Part shown: positions 21,505 to 32,698 of the stretch, piece after piece
Numbering within the stretch: the first letter of the stretch is position 1
How the letters are laid out: every line of letters starts with the position of its first letter
Assembly: GCA_024803745.1 (NCBI GenBank)
Contig: JANJXV010000004.1
Span: forward strand, 55,122,358-55,186,357
Length of the DNA stretch: 64,000 nucleotides
Source: Megascapheus bottae
Taxonomy: Eukaryota; Chordata; Mammalia; Rodentia; Geomyidae
Reading direction: 5' to 3'
Position numbers and translations under genes: made by a program
The notes under the pieces: model-generated
Seen by the model: only the letters and a program-made list of their open reading frames with translations
Databases searched by the model: none
Told to the model about the DNA's origin: nothing

Positions 21505-23640
21505 CAAAACCAAGATCTCTGAATATATTGAATCAAAGTTTCTCAGACTGGACTCAGTGGATCTTTATCATCAACAGCTCCAGTGTTACTGCAACATATT
21601 AAAGTTTCACAACTTCTGGCTCAAAGAGAACTAACATTTCCAAGTAGATCAGTTTTTACCAACTCCTTGGGGAGATAAAATAACTCAAAACCATAAATGT
21701 TATGCCAAACTATTTTAAACTGGATAAAAATTTCAAGACGGCAGAATATTTTTTTAGGGAAAGGAGTGGTACTTGGGGCTTATTTTTCCCCTTCATTCCA
21801 TTTTTCAAGAGTCACAGTTATCCTGTCTTGAGATATTTTGCAGAGGCCATGTCCTCTTATAAAGGGGAAGAGTCAGTCCAGAGGGGAATTAAATAGAAAT
21901 GCCACATTAATTGTTAATATCTTTAAGAATTTTGTACTCTTGGGGTACATAAATATTTAATTTTTTCTAGTTTTTTTTCCCTAAAAGTATTTATGCTGTC
22001 TTACAGGGATTGTTATAGAGATTTTTTTTCCTTCACTGCCCAACTTTTCATATTCCTGAACTTATTTTTTAATCAACCAGTCTTAAAAACACTTTTTGAT
22101 TGAGATAATACCTTTCTTGAATTGCTGATTGGAGTTTTGTCTTTAAAACTTAATTTGAATGAATGTACCATTAGCTAAGATGGTGTATGGTGCTCAGTTT
22201 GGGGAAGCAATATCCTGTTGCTTCATTCCGATGTGCAGTGATGAATAAATGTGGTTCACTTCTTTCCATTTGGAGATATGCATATATACATATATATATA
22301 TTTCAAACACAATAATTACAACACTGCAACTCTGTTCAGCCTTGGGGGGGAAATGCTGAACGTGTTATAATGCCACACCAGTTTAAATTACCAGCAAATT
22401 CCATTAAATATTGAACTGCTGCACCGCAACCTTTATCTAGCCACCACCTTACGTTTTCTCAAGGTTTCAAAGGTGATCCATTGCTCTTCATGAATATAAC
22501 AGTTGACAAGATACAGAGTGCTGAGTTTGATCTTAATAGGAGTTGAAAGATATTCATCAGACTGAAGGCCTGCCATGGTTCTGCAGCAGATAACAAAACT
22601 GTGAAATGTTACATTTGAAAGAACAGAGATTGACAAGCTCAGAGCTACTCTCTTTCTCTTGGTTCAGAGGACATTTCAGTATTGCTCAGATGGAAACGTC
22701 TCTGCACATGAGTGTATGGTAAAAGCTTTGCCTAATAAAGTGTAATGCTTCCAGACCCCTGGGTCAGACTGAGCACTGTAGTTTCTGTTACCATATGAAT
22801 GGGGTGAGCTTTGATGGCAGTGTTAGAAGTTCATCCCTGAGTTATAAATCCATTCTTGTTCAAGACACTTCATTAAATAGGCTCTGCTTCCGTGTCTATG
22901 TGGATGGAGCGGGGTGGGAAGAGTGATCTTTTAAAGGATGGTATTGAAAGAGAACACAGGTAGCTAAATACCAGTTAAATCAAGTGTTATAACAGATAGG
23001 AACTCTAAAACATGGTATCAGGATATGTTAAATATATATTGAAGGATAGGAGTTCTCTCTCTTTCTGTACATGAATCATTTTAAAATCCAGTCATCTGGC
23101 ATTAACAAAAGTCTTGTTGATCTTCCATTAGGAAAAAATAAAAGCAATTTTCAGATTACTCTTTCCCTGGATAATACATATTTTAGGGTTTTTCCCCTTC
23201 AAGACCTTTGTATAGAGCCATCAACTGTTAGAAAATTCTAGTGAAGTGAGAGCAGTAGTGCACTAATGTGTTTACTCAGTGAGCAATAACATGAAATTGG
23301 GGACTTTCTATAACTTTCTAAAACTAAAGAAAGTCAGGATGTGGGAGGTGAGATGTGTGTGGTGATGGAGAGCTGAACGTCTGACTATTCAAATATTTGG
23401 GACACTATAAATTTAACATGTGTCTGCCAACAATAGTCCCAAAGCTTTAAGGATAACACATAACTCTCAAATGCAAACTCAAAGTTTCTTGACATACTGG
23501 ATGCTGGGCCAAACTCGACAACATTGAGATTTTGTTAAAAATAAGTTCAGCAAATATAGACTAGAAGAGAATCAACTAGACAGAAATCCTCTAAAAAAGC
23601 TATTGGAACTTATACTTGGACTCACATTTTACTTATACTT
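21505..23640. other. Unique DNA, about 2.1 kb
   Basis: No repeat recognised. At 22668-22718 (+) a 51-base open segment lies between 'ctcttggttcag' and 'atg|gtaaaa', a possible micro-exon but equally expected by chance. Confidence 0.4.
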
Positions 23641-23644
23641 ACAA

Positions 23645-23747
23645 TTTTTGTGGGTCATGAGGCTTGAACTCTGGGCCTGGACGCTGCCCCTGAGCTCTTC
23701 AGCTCAAGGCTACTGCCCTACCCCTTGAGCCACAGTCCAACTTCCCT
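23645..23747 (-). repeat. Geo arm fragment
   Basis: Only the Geo half remains in complement: 'catgaggcttgaactctggg', 'gagctcttcagctcaaggc', 'ccttgagccacag'. The left arm is missing. Confidence 0.7.
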
Positions 23748-24132
23748 ATACTTTTATTTGAATATAGGCTTAATTAATGTTGAGATGGTGGCAATTTCTA
23801 ATTCTAAAGTGAGCCATAGCTGACAAAACACTTTCCAAAGATGTTGTGAGATACATGTTTAATCCAAAAGTATAAAAATGCAGAATACTAAAATACTAAA
23901 AATTCTAAATGCTAAAATTAACAACACTGAAATAGTACATCTTAGAGAAGACTAAAAACCCCTTCCCTGAATAACATATCTAAACACTGTATCTTATCAG
24001 GAGGCATAGTTGAAAACTAAAATGTATTGGGAACATATGTGCTAAGCCTTTAAAATATCTCATTTAAATCTTGACACTAATTGTTGATCATATTTATACA
24101 TTTTTTAAAAATTGAGGTTGGCATACTTACTT

Positions 24133-24430
24133 CAAATAATAGTGGTACACTCGACCCAGTGGTTCTGCCTATAATCCTAGTTATGAGGGGACTGAGATGA
24201 AAATGATCAGAGTTCTAGGCCAGCCCAGGTAAAATGTTCATGGGAGCCTAACTTAAAGAAAATTACAAGAAAATAAAAAACATAATGTGCGCATTATCCT
24301 AGCTGTGATGGAAAATGCAAATAAGGGAATTGTGGTCCGGCTAGTCCAGGCAAAAAGTGAGAACTTATCTCAAAAATAACCAGAGCAGTAGAGTATGAAG
24401 TTTTGAATTTAAACTCTAGGACAACCACCT
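24133..24430 (+). repeat. 7SL-7SL-ID trimeric SINE (old)
   Basis: Two successive 7SL-derived units are visible: one with 'ttctgcctataatcctagtt' and 'aggccagcccagg', the next with 'cattatcctagctgtgatgg' and 'gtccaggcaaaaagtgag'. An ID-like end follows ('gcagtagagtatgaag', 'gaatttaaactctagg'). The copy is strongly diverged. Confidence 0.5.
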
Positions 24431-24484
24431 AGAAGGAGAAAATGGAGGAGGATGAGGCAGACATTGTTAAAGTGAACAGAATGG

Positions 24485-25990
24485 TAGCCATAAAAGTATC
24501 CAGCTCTCGCATACTTACAGTTTTCTGAAATTTGATAAGAGCCAAAGAGAGAGAAAGAGAGTCTCTTAATAACTGGCATTAAGAAAATTGGGCATCCATA
24601 TGCCAAAAAGTAAAATTACTACAAGAGGAACTCAGAGAAACACTAGAATTTATTGGCACTGGCAGAAATTTTTTGAAAGAAGTCCCAGGGCATAGCAGAT
24701 AGGAGCATTGACAAATGAGATTACATCAAAATAAAAGTCTCTACACAGAAAAGGACATACTTATAAAAACAGACATACTAAAAAGACAGCCAATAGACTA
24801 GAACAACATCTTTACCAATAACACATCAAACAAAGTCCTAGTATCCAACCTATGCAAGGAGCAAAAAAAAAAAAAAACCTAACCCCTCCCAAAGCTAATA
24901 AACAAGCCACTAAATAGGCAAAGAGGCTAGAGAGACTTCTCAGAAGAAAAGGTAAAAATGGCAAAGAAACACATGACGATAAAGGAAATGCAAATCAAAA
25001 TAACTCTGAGATTCAGTCTCACCCCAGTTGGATGGGCCAACATTGAAATTTCAAACAACAAATGTTGGCAGAGATGGGAAAAAAGAAACACTATTGCACT
25101 GTTGGTAGAATATAAACTACTAAAACCACTCTGGACAGGAGTCAGTGTTTCCTCAAAAAACTAAACATAGATCTTCCTTACCACAGTCATATCAGTCCTC
25201 GGGAGTATCCAAAACATCATAGCCAGAGCACCATAAAGACACTTGCATATCCATGCTCATGGCTGCACTATTGACCAATAGCCAACTTATAGAAACAGCC
25301 CAGATACTCTACAATAAGTGAATGGGCCAAAAAGAAATACGTGATACTTAAACACAATGGAATTTTACAGAGCCATTAAAAAGAAAAATATTATGGCATT
25401 TGTAGGGAAATGAATGGACATATAACAAATCATGTTAAGTGAGGTAAGCCAAACTTAGAGAGACCAACAGAGCATGATTTCTCTTACTTGCAGAAGCAAG
25501 ATCTAAAATACATCAGGATATAATAAATTGTATAGGACTCTAGACACCTCACATGGTGAGAACAAAAGAAAATATTCTTAGGGGAGGAACCCAAAGGCTC
25601 AACACCATCGTTCACATAAAATAATATTTATGGAAATGATTTCCAGTAAATGGAAACTGGAGATCTCTCTTTTCTTTTTTGTCTTGTTTGTTTATCTGTC
25701 TTTGGGGTGGTGGTAAAAGCACAGAAATGGAGGGCAAAGGGTAAACAAATGCAATAGTAGTACTCACTAGACACTATGTTGAAAATAAATTATACAACTT
25801 GTGGCCGTGGATGGGAGGAAAAAGCTGGGAGAGAATGAAGGAAGGGTGACATTGTCCGAAAGGAAGGGTACTAATTACCTGACTTAACAAAAACATAAGA
25901 AGGGGTATCAATGTGTGAGAAGTAATCTACCCACTATATGGCACATATAACTGTAACCCCTCTATGCATTACCGTGATAATAAAAAAAGA
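24485..25990 (+). mobile_element. 5'-truncated L1 with degenerate ORF2 and 3' UTR
   Basis: ORF2 text is recognisable: 'tgggcatccatatgccaaaa', 'gaaatgcaaatcaaaata', 'ctcaccccagttggatgg', 'gtgaggtaagccaaac'. It then enters a 3' UTR ending 'ctgtaacccctctatgcatt' and 'ataataaaaaaag'. Frames are short and broken; one piece reads KEMQIKITLRFSLTPVG. The 3' end is of the older 'aacccctct' type. Confidence 0.85.
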
Positions 25991-26044
25991 AAATTTTGAA
26001 AAGAAATAGCAATCCATCTGTATATCACCTTAGCTCCTTCATAA

Positions 26045-27143
26045 TAACAATTTTCAAAAAAATAAATAAAATAGACCCAGCAATCTCACTTCTGGGTATT
26101 TTCCTAAATGTTCATAAATAAGGACATATTAAAGCTTCCAGAACAACCATGTTCATTACAACATTATTTACCATAGAAAAGATATGGAACCAACTCAGAT
26201 GCCCCACATTAGATGAATGGATCAAGAAAATGTGGCATTTAAACATAATGGAGTTCTATGCTGCCATCAGAAAGAATGGCATCACTCCATTCATAAGGAA
26301 ATGGAAAGACTTGGAAAAAATCATTTAAGTGAAGTAAGCCAGACTCAAAGGAACATAGGCTCCATAGTGTCCTTCATTTGCAATAATTAATATGTGTCTA
26401 GGATTTCCATAGCAGAGGATCAAAATAGATCAAAAGCTATTTGCATATGGCCATATAGGATGATGCTAAGCAAAATGAACTCCATGATTGGGAAACAGAG
26501 GTTTGTCTTTGGTGCTGTTTTTGTTGTTGTTGTTGTTTTGTGGGTCATGGGGCTTCAACTCGGCCTGGGCGCTGTCCCTGAGCTCTTCAGCTCAAGGCTA
26601 CCGCCCTACCTTTGAGCCAAGCCCTACTTCCCATTTTCTTGAGGTCTATTGGAGATAAGAGTCTCAGGTCTCTTTGTGCCCGGGCTGGCTTTGAACCTTG
26701 ATCCTCAGATCTCAGCCTCCTGAGTAGCTAGAATTACAGGCATGAGCCCAACTCTTGTAGTTGTTTTTAATGTACTATATGAAATTATTTCTTTCCTATT
26801 TTGTTTTTTTCCCTTATGATTTATCCCCTGTTGTTACAGTATCTGATTTTGGTACCTGGTATATTGTATACATATTTATTTTTTTATTTGAATTAGGGAA
26901 GGAAAGGGAAAAAGCTAGATGATGAGATAAAGAACAAAGGGTGAACCAATGTAATAGCAATATTTACAAGGCAATATGTTGGAAATGAACTTTACAACTT
27001 GGTGGGGAAAGTGAGAAAAAACATGGGAAGGTGTAACAATGTTCAATAAGTAATGCAATCATTACCTTATGAGTATAACTGTAACCCCTCTATACAACAT
27101 CCTGACAATACAATTTTTACTAAACATAAAAAAATTAAAAAAG
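26045..27143 (+). mobile_element. 5'-truncated L1 interrupted by a SINE
   Basis: ORF2 end ('gacccagcaatctcacttc', 'gatatggaaccaactcagat', 'tggagttctatgctgccatc') and 3' UTR run to 'cctgacaatacaatttttac'. A 7SL-Geo SINE interrupts the 3' UTR at about 26520-26752; L1 text resumes at 'gtttttaatgtactatatg'. Confidence 0.85.
26520..26752 (-). repeat. 7SL-Geo composite SINE inside L1
   Basis: In complement: 'ggtcatggggcttcaactcg', 'gctgtccctgagctcttcag', then the 7SL arm 'ctcagcctcctgagtagcta' and 'attacaggcatgagcc'. 'ttgttgttgtt'-like tracts flank it. Confidence 0.82.
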
Positions 27144-27255
27144 AAAACTCTTAAAGTGTCATTCTAAACTTAAGAATACTGCCCTATTTGGCAAAAGAGC
27201 ATTTGTAGGTGTGACTCGATCTTGGTTTATTGTGGTAGAGATTTTCTTGTTTAAA

Positions 27256-27500
27256 AAGCTTTTTATTGGGCCAGGCACCAGTGACTTCCTCCTGTAATCC
27301 TAATTACTTAGCAGGCTGAGAACTGAGGATCATGGTTCAAGACCAGCAGGGCATGAAAGTCCATGAGACTCTTATCTCCAATTAACCACCAGAAAAATAG
27401 AAGTGGCACTGTGGCTCAGTGATAGAATGCTAGCCTTGAGCTAAAAAGCTCAGGCCCGGTGTTTAAGCCCTATGACTGACCAAAAAAAGATTTTTATTGT
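27256..27500 (+). repeat. 7SL-Geo composite SINE with TSD
   Basis: Complete composite at about 27269-27482: 'gggccaggcaccagtgac', 'cctgtaatcctaattactta', 'ccaattaaccaccag', 'gaagtggcactgtggctcag', 'gccttgagctaaaaagctca'. Flanks share 'aaagctttttattg' and 'aaagatttttattg'. Confidence 0.87.
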
Positions 27501-27970
27501 TGTTATAAACGTGATGTATAACAGAGGGGTTACAGTTACATAGGTCAAGTAGTGACTATGTTTCTTTTTGCACAGTGTCACCCTGTGGTAGACACTTATG
27601 CCATCACAACTGTCCTCTTGGAAAGCACCCTCCAAGGAGGTGATATGAAGATAGAAGAGTGGAGATGCTGCACAGTAAGGAGTGCCAGTGCACCCAAAAG
27701 GTGGAGGGACACAAAATGGATTATCTCCTGTATCTTCTGAAGAGAGAGTATCCCTACTGATACCTTGATCTCCAAATTGTTACCTTCAACAGGCTCTCTG
27801 AGTTTGGCTTCTCTCACTTAACATGATTTGTTCTAGGTCCATCCATTTCCCTGCAAATGACAATATTATTCCTTCTAATGGCTAGATAAAATTCCATTGT
27901 GTTTAAGTACCACATTTATTTTTTTAGCCACTCACTTACTGTAGGGTATCTGGGCAATTTGTAGTACCTT
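27490..27970 (-). mobile_element. Old L1 3' end, antisense
   Basis: In complement: 'tttttattgttgttataaac', 'agaggggttacagttacat', 'cttctctcacttaacatgat', 'ccatccatttccctgcaaat'. It shares the older 3'-end variant with 9962 and 52930. Confidence 0.75.
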
Positions 27971-28240
27971 TTTCTAGCAACCCATGGAAACTAACACAAT
28001 AGTGGAGGCCAAATTCTCCACTACAGTGAAGGTAAAGCCCAGGTTTAAAACCCAAGTTCTCTGTGTTTTGTTAAGAACTGGAGAAATCAGGTTGCAGAGA
28101 AAGTGAGAAGGTTGAACAATAGAGCAAAACAGTCTCCAAGTAGGTAGCTGGGACAAGATTACAGAGAAGAATGGTTCACATGTTCTTCTCAAAATCATTT
28201 ATCCCGACACTTCAATTTCAAAGAGAAACAAGATCCTGAA

Positions 28241-29032
28241 AGATGTGGCCCAAACAGTGCCTCAAAAGGCTAAACATAGAGCTCCCCTATGACCCAGCAA
28301 TTCCACTACTTGGCATTTACCCAATCATCCAGAAACTAGGGCATACTAAATCCACTAGCACAACAATGTTCATTGCAGCATTATTCACCATAGCAAAGAT
28401 ATGGAACCAACCTAGATGTCCCTCAGTTGATGAGTAGATCAACAAGTTGTGGTATTTGTACACAATGGAATTCTATGCTGCTGTCAGAAAAAACGACATC
28501 GACCCATTTGTTAGGAAATGGAAAGGCTTAGAAAAAATCATATTAAGCGAAGTAAGCCAGACTCAAAGGAACTTAGGCTCAATGGTTTCCCTCATTTGTC
28601 ATAATCAGTAGAAACCTTGGACTCTCCTAGCAGAGATTTGCAATAGAGCAAAACCTTGATACATAAGGCCATATAGTATGAAGCTAATTGAAAGGACCTC
28701 TAGGATATAGAAACAAAAGCCATATAATGAATGATTGTTGTCCTTAAGTACTATGTTATCGCTCAGCTCTCTTGCTGTCCCTTGGTTATCTCTTATTGTT
28801 ACAGTATCTCACTTTGATTTCTGATATATTGGATATATTTGTATTTAGTTATTTGAAATTGGATAGGGAAGCAGGAAAAACAAGATGGGGGATGGGGAAA
28901 GGGTAATGGGGACCAAGACATGTGAAAGGTTATCAATGTATGTGAATTAATGCACCTTCTATCTGGCAAATATCATGTAACCCTTTTACTAATTACAATA
29001 AAGAATTATCAAAAAAAAGATGTGGCCCAAAG
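28241..29032 (+). mobile_element. Young 5'-truncated L1 with 14-bp TSD
   Basis: The body, about 28255-29018, is nearly identical over long runs to the end of the full-length L1 (45570-46330). It includes the last part of ORF2 (RLNIELPYDPAIPLLG) and the 3' UTR ending 'attacaataaag'. The TSD 'agatgtggcccaaa' is perfect at 28241-28254 and 29019-29032. A stop (TAG at about 28434) interrupts the ORF2 remnant. Confidence 0.95.
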
Positions 29033-29034
29033 AC

Positions 29035-29399
29035 AAAGAGCAAGCCATGATGTAAATACAGGTTTCATGAAGACTCATGTAATGTGACCTATAGAAATTC
29101 AGTAACGAACAACTGGAAACCCATAGTCATGCATACTCAAGATTTCAAAGGAGACCCAAAGGTAAATGATAACTGAGAAAATAAACCAAAGTTCTGAAAA
29201 AGATGCTATGAATAAGGGACCATGATAGAGGAGCCAATCCCTCACATGCAAGAGAAGAAAGATGGAGGCCAGCACTGGATATTCCAGCCCACGCATTTTC
29301 TCTCAGGTCGTCATTACACACACTGGACCCAACACAAGAAGTCATGATGGACTAACAGTTATTTTAGTGCAGAAAGAGGCCATGCCAAGACATACTTTT
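29035..29399. other. Unique DNA
   Basis: Nothing recognised between two young L1 insertions. Confidence 0.4.
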
Positions 29400-29615
29400 A
29401 AACATGTTCTGTTATTTGTATTTGGTTATCTGAAACTTGATAGGTAAGGGGGGAATACCAATATAGGGAGTGGGTGGTGGGTAAGGGGAGGGTAATGGGT
29501 ACCAAGACATGTGAAAGGGTATCAATGTATGTGAATTAATGCACCTTCTATCTGGCAAATATCAGGTAACCCTTTTATTAATTACAATAAAAAATATAAA
29601 AAAAACATGTTCTGT
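29400..29615 (+). mobile_element. Young L1 3' UTR insertion with 13-bp TSD
   Basis: Only the G-rich tract and end of the L1 3' UTR were copied (29413-29602). The TSD 'aaacatgttctgt' is perfect at 29400-29412 and 29603-29615. Confidence 0.95.
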
Positions 29616-29619
29616 GTAT

Positions 29620-30280
29620 TCCAAAAGCAGTCGCCATACTAATGGGAGAGTAACTACAAATGATCTGTTTTGTCTCAATGAAAGTAAATTTTCAACAACC
29701 AGGAGTTGCAACAATAAGATGAGCCCCTCGTATAACAGTGACCTCCCCATTAGAAAGAAACATGACGGCAGAAGTAAAGCTGCGTGGAAGACCATCTGCC
29801 AGAAATGCTATGCCTGAGATTTCTCTATTTCTAAATTCTAGGATCACTTCCCACTCCAGGGAACTATTGTTTGAAAAAAACTACATAAAATATAAAAATA
29901 ATCTGTAAAAAAAAACAACATCAGGACACTTTGGTGTTTAAAATTTAGAAGTAAGACATAGCATAGGTCTAAATATTTGGCTTACTTTAAAACACAATGG
30001 TAGCTAATTATACTTCTCAATGGGAGTCATATTTAATATGTTTCAATGAAATGTATCGTGCAGGTAGAGGTTAAGTAGTTATTCAACAGCACTAATCATG
30101 TCTGTATTTTGCAGAAACATTAGAAGTTGTCAGCATAAAAATTTTGGCTCACAACACTTGAGGATATGGCGAAAAAGAAATAGATGCAGCTAGAAGTGGA
30201 TGGGTATAGAAATGGAAAGGTATAAACAGAGATGGAAGCAGGGTATGAGTTACCTGATTTTTTAACCTCTTACATCTTTA
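29620..30280. other. Unique DNA
   Basis: No gene recognised. The 92-codon plus-strand frame at 29539-29817 begins inside the L1 3' UTR. Confidence 0.4.
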
Positions 30281-30282
30281 AT

Positions 30283-30487
30283 TTGTGTGTTTGTTTTGTG
30301 CAGGTATTGGACTTTGAACTCAGGACCTTAACCTCTTGCTTGGCATTTTCACTCAAGGCTGGTATTCTATCACTTGAGCCACATCTCTACTTCTGGCTTT
30401 TCACTTGTTAACTGGAGATTACTGCTTTGAATCTTGATCCTCAGATCTCAACCTCTGGAGTAGCTAGGATACAGCCATGAACTATGT
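30283..30487 (-). repeat. 7SL-Geo composite SINE (old)
   Basis: In complement: degraded Geo arm ('gactttgaactcaggacct', 'cacttgagccacatc') and 7SL arm ('cttgatcctcagatctcaac', 'gtagctaggatacagcc'). Confidence 0.7.
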
Positions 30488-30504
30488 TTTTTTCTTTGTC
30501 TCTT

Positions 30505-30508
<4 letters not shown>

Positions 30509-30553
<45 letters not shown>
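30509..30553 (+). repeat. (TG)n microsatellite
   Basis: About 22 TG units. Confidence 0.95.
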
Positions 30554-30554
<1 letters not shown>

Positions 30555-30657
30555 ACTATATAATCTCACCATATAGCCTCAGGGTCGTTGTAAAGTCCAA
30601 GCTGGCTTCAAACTTGTGATCTTCTTGTCTGAGCCTCATGTGTGCTGGGTTTAGAGA
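30554..30657 (-). repeat. B1-like monomer SINE
   Basis: In complement: 'aatctcaccatatagcctca', 'aagctggcttcaaacttgtg', 'gtgtgctgggtttag'. A single 7SL unit joined to the TG tract. Confidence 0.6.
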
Positions 30658-30659
30658 CT

Positions 30660-31288
30660 TTCATTGCCATGCCTCACTTCTTAACTTTGCTTCTTGATAG
30701 AGTACTTAACCCTACTGAGTTTCCAATGTCTTCTCACTCACCAAGGATCATAAGAAATCTCATGACATCATGCTTTGCGAATTGCAATTATCAAAGCCTC
30801 ATTCTTTGTTATTCTTATAAACACAGCAATGGCCTTAGATGAGGCTGGCCTGAAAGGAGACTAGGATAAGGAGCTTCCTTGAAGAGCCAAGTAAGGTCTT
30901 TTGGAAAAGAAAGAGACACAAGTAGCTCGGGGAATCCAGGAGCATTAATGCAGAGTGTATGTGAGCACACAAGTCACTGCTTCAGGGAATCCAGACCCAG
31001 TCTTGCTGAGGAGTGCTGAGGAGCTACCCAGACCAGGCAGAGGAGTGGGAAAGCAGAGATATTCTTCCGACAAGTCTCACAGTTTTTAGTGAAGTCTACC
31101 CCTGCCTCAGAGAAAGCCCCTTGCCGAATATCAAAGGCACTTGCAGAAAAAGTCCCTGGAGAAAACTCAAGTACCAGAAAGTCCTTAAGACTTGCCTTAA
31201 AAGCATAACTGAGACTCAGAAACATCCAGCCTAGCTTAGTGAGCTGCTAAGCTACAATGACTGTGAATGTCAACTTTCCTATTCATCT
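30660..31288. other. Unique DNA
   Basis: Nothing recognised. Confidence 0.4.
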
Positions 31289-31289
31289 G

Positions 31290-31521
31290 AAGCTTGTGAT
31301 CTGGGCCAGCTCTGTGGCCTAGTGGTAGAGTGCTTACATAGCAAACACAAGACCGGGGTTCAATTCCTCAGTATCACATACATAGAAAAAAATTCAAAAG
31401 TGGCACTGGGGCTGAAATGGGAGAGCTCTAACCTTGAGAAAGTCAAAGGACAATGGTCAGGCCCTGAGTTCAAGCCCCAGGACTGGCAAAAAAAAAGAGA
31501 GAGATAGAGAAAGCTTGTGAT
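31290..31521 (+). repeat. IDL-Geo SINE with 11-bp TSD
   Basis: Dimer 31301-31510: box A 'tggcctagtgg', box B 'ggttcaattcc', Geo end 'gttcaagccccaggactgg'. The TSD 'aagcttgtgat' occurs at 31290-31300 and 31511-31521. Confidence 0.92.
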
Positions 31522-31837
31522 TTTCTCCAAGACCATATGTAAGAAGTTAAGTATATGACAATATTTAACTACTTTTCAGATTAAAGGAATACAGAGATAG
31601 GGAAGGGGTAAAAAGACAAGTAAAATAAAAACCAAATGGAAAAGCATAATGCAATTATTTACTTTCTTTCCATGAGCCCTAACCTATGAGGGATGGAGTG
31701 TTAATCCTAACTTATTTATGCTATGAAGTATGATCTATTACAACACTGGCCTGTCAGTCAGGCTTCTAAGCAGGGAAGGAGACTGATTCAGTTCAGAGAT
31801 CTACAGTGAGGTGTAGGACCCTGGGGCTCCTTCATTC

Positions 31838-31998
31838 TGAACATTTTCTGTCACTGACTCCCGGTGTGGCCTCTGGGCAAGTCATTTAACCTCCTAGGCT
31901 CAGTTAACCATATGGAAAATGAACATGATAATATCTCACAAGGGGATTGTGAAGATTGCTCAATGTTTATAAAGTGCTTAGGAAATGAAAGATCCTGG
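31838..31998 (+). repeat. MIR (mammal-wide SINE)
   Basis: MIR core in order: 'tggcctctgggcaagtcatt', 'taacctcctaggctcagtta', 'atggaaaatgaacatgataa', 'gggattgtgaagattg', 'ataaagtgcttagg'. Confidence 0.85.
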
Positions 31999-32209
31999 AT
32001 GTGCCTTGCAATGTCATTAATCATGTGGCCAGCTGAGTTCAGGCAGCTGGAATGGTATAGAATTCTTTACTTTCTAGACAGTTGCACTGCAATACCTCAC
32101 AAATCACAAGACTTAAATCCGTAAGATTTAGATGATAAGTTTCATGCCAGAGTGAAAGTCTCAGAATTTCCATGTGTTTACTCTGGAATCACCTTTTCAC
32201 ACTCACATT

Positions 32210-32400
32210 TGTTGTTTTCCTTTCTTCATCCCTTCCTAACTCCCTCCCTCTCTCCCTATCCATCTCTCCTACCCATTTTCCCTCCCCTTCCTTCCTTTCC
32301 TCTCTTTGTTTTTCTTCTTTCTTTCCTTTTCCCCTTCCTCCTTTCTTTCTTTCTCTTTTTGTTTTTTGGGTTTTTTTGTTTTTCTTTTGCCAGAGGTCTT
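32210..32400 (+). repeat. Pyrimidine-rich tract
   Basis: Irregular CT/CCTT-rich sequence leading into the large CCT/CTT array. It yields low-complexity frames only. Confidence 0.85.
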
Positions 32401-32419
32401 GAACTCAGAGCATGAACTT

Positions 32420-32698
32420 TTCCTCCTCCTCCTCCTCCTCCTCCTCCTCCTCCTCCTCCTCCTCCTCCTCCTCCTCCTCTTCCTTCTCCTCCTCCTCCTC
32501 TTCTTCTTCTTCTTCTTCTTCTTCTTCTTCTTCTTCTTCTTCTTCTTCTTCTTCTTCTTCTTCTTCCTTCTCCTTCTCCTTCCTCCTCCCTCCTCCTTCT
32601 CCTCCCTCCTCCTCCTCCTCCTCCTCCTCCTCTTCTTCTTCTTCTTCTCCTCCTCCTCCTTCTCCTTCCTCTTCCTCTTCCTCTTCTTCTTTTCTTTT
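32420..32698 (+). repeat. Expanded (CCT)n/(CTT)n array at an L1 tail
   Basis: About 280 bases of CCT, CTT and CTC triplets. On the minus strand this is a (GGA/GAA)n purine run exactly where the poly(A) tail of the adjacent antisense L1 should be. The poly-Ser, poly-Leu, poly-Glu and poly-Arg frames here are artefacts. Confidence 0.95.

Noticed and set aside
29539..29817. 92-codon plus-strand frame
   Set aside because: It starts within the L1 3' UTR insertion and crosses its TSD, so it cannot be an old gene as written.
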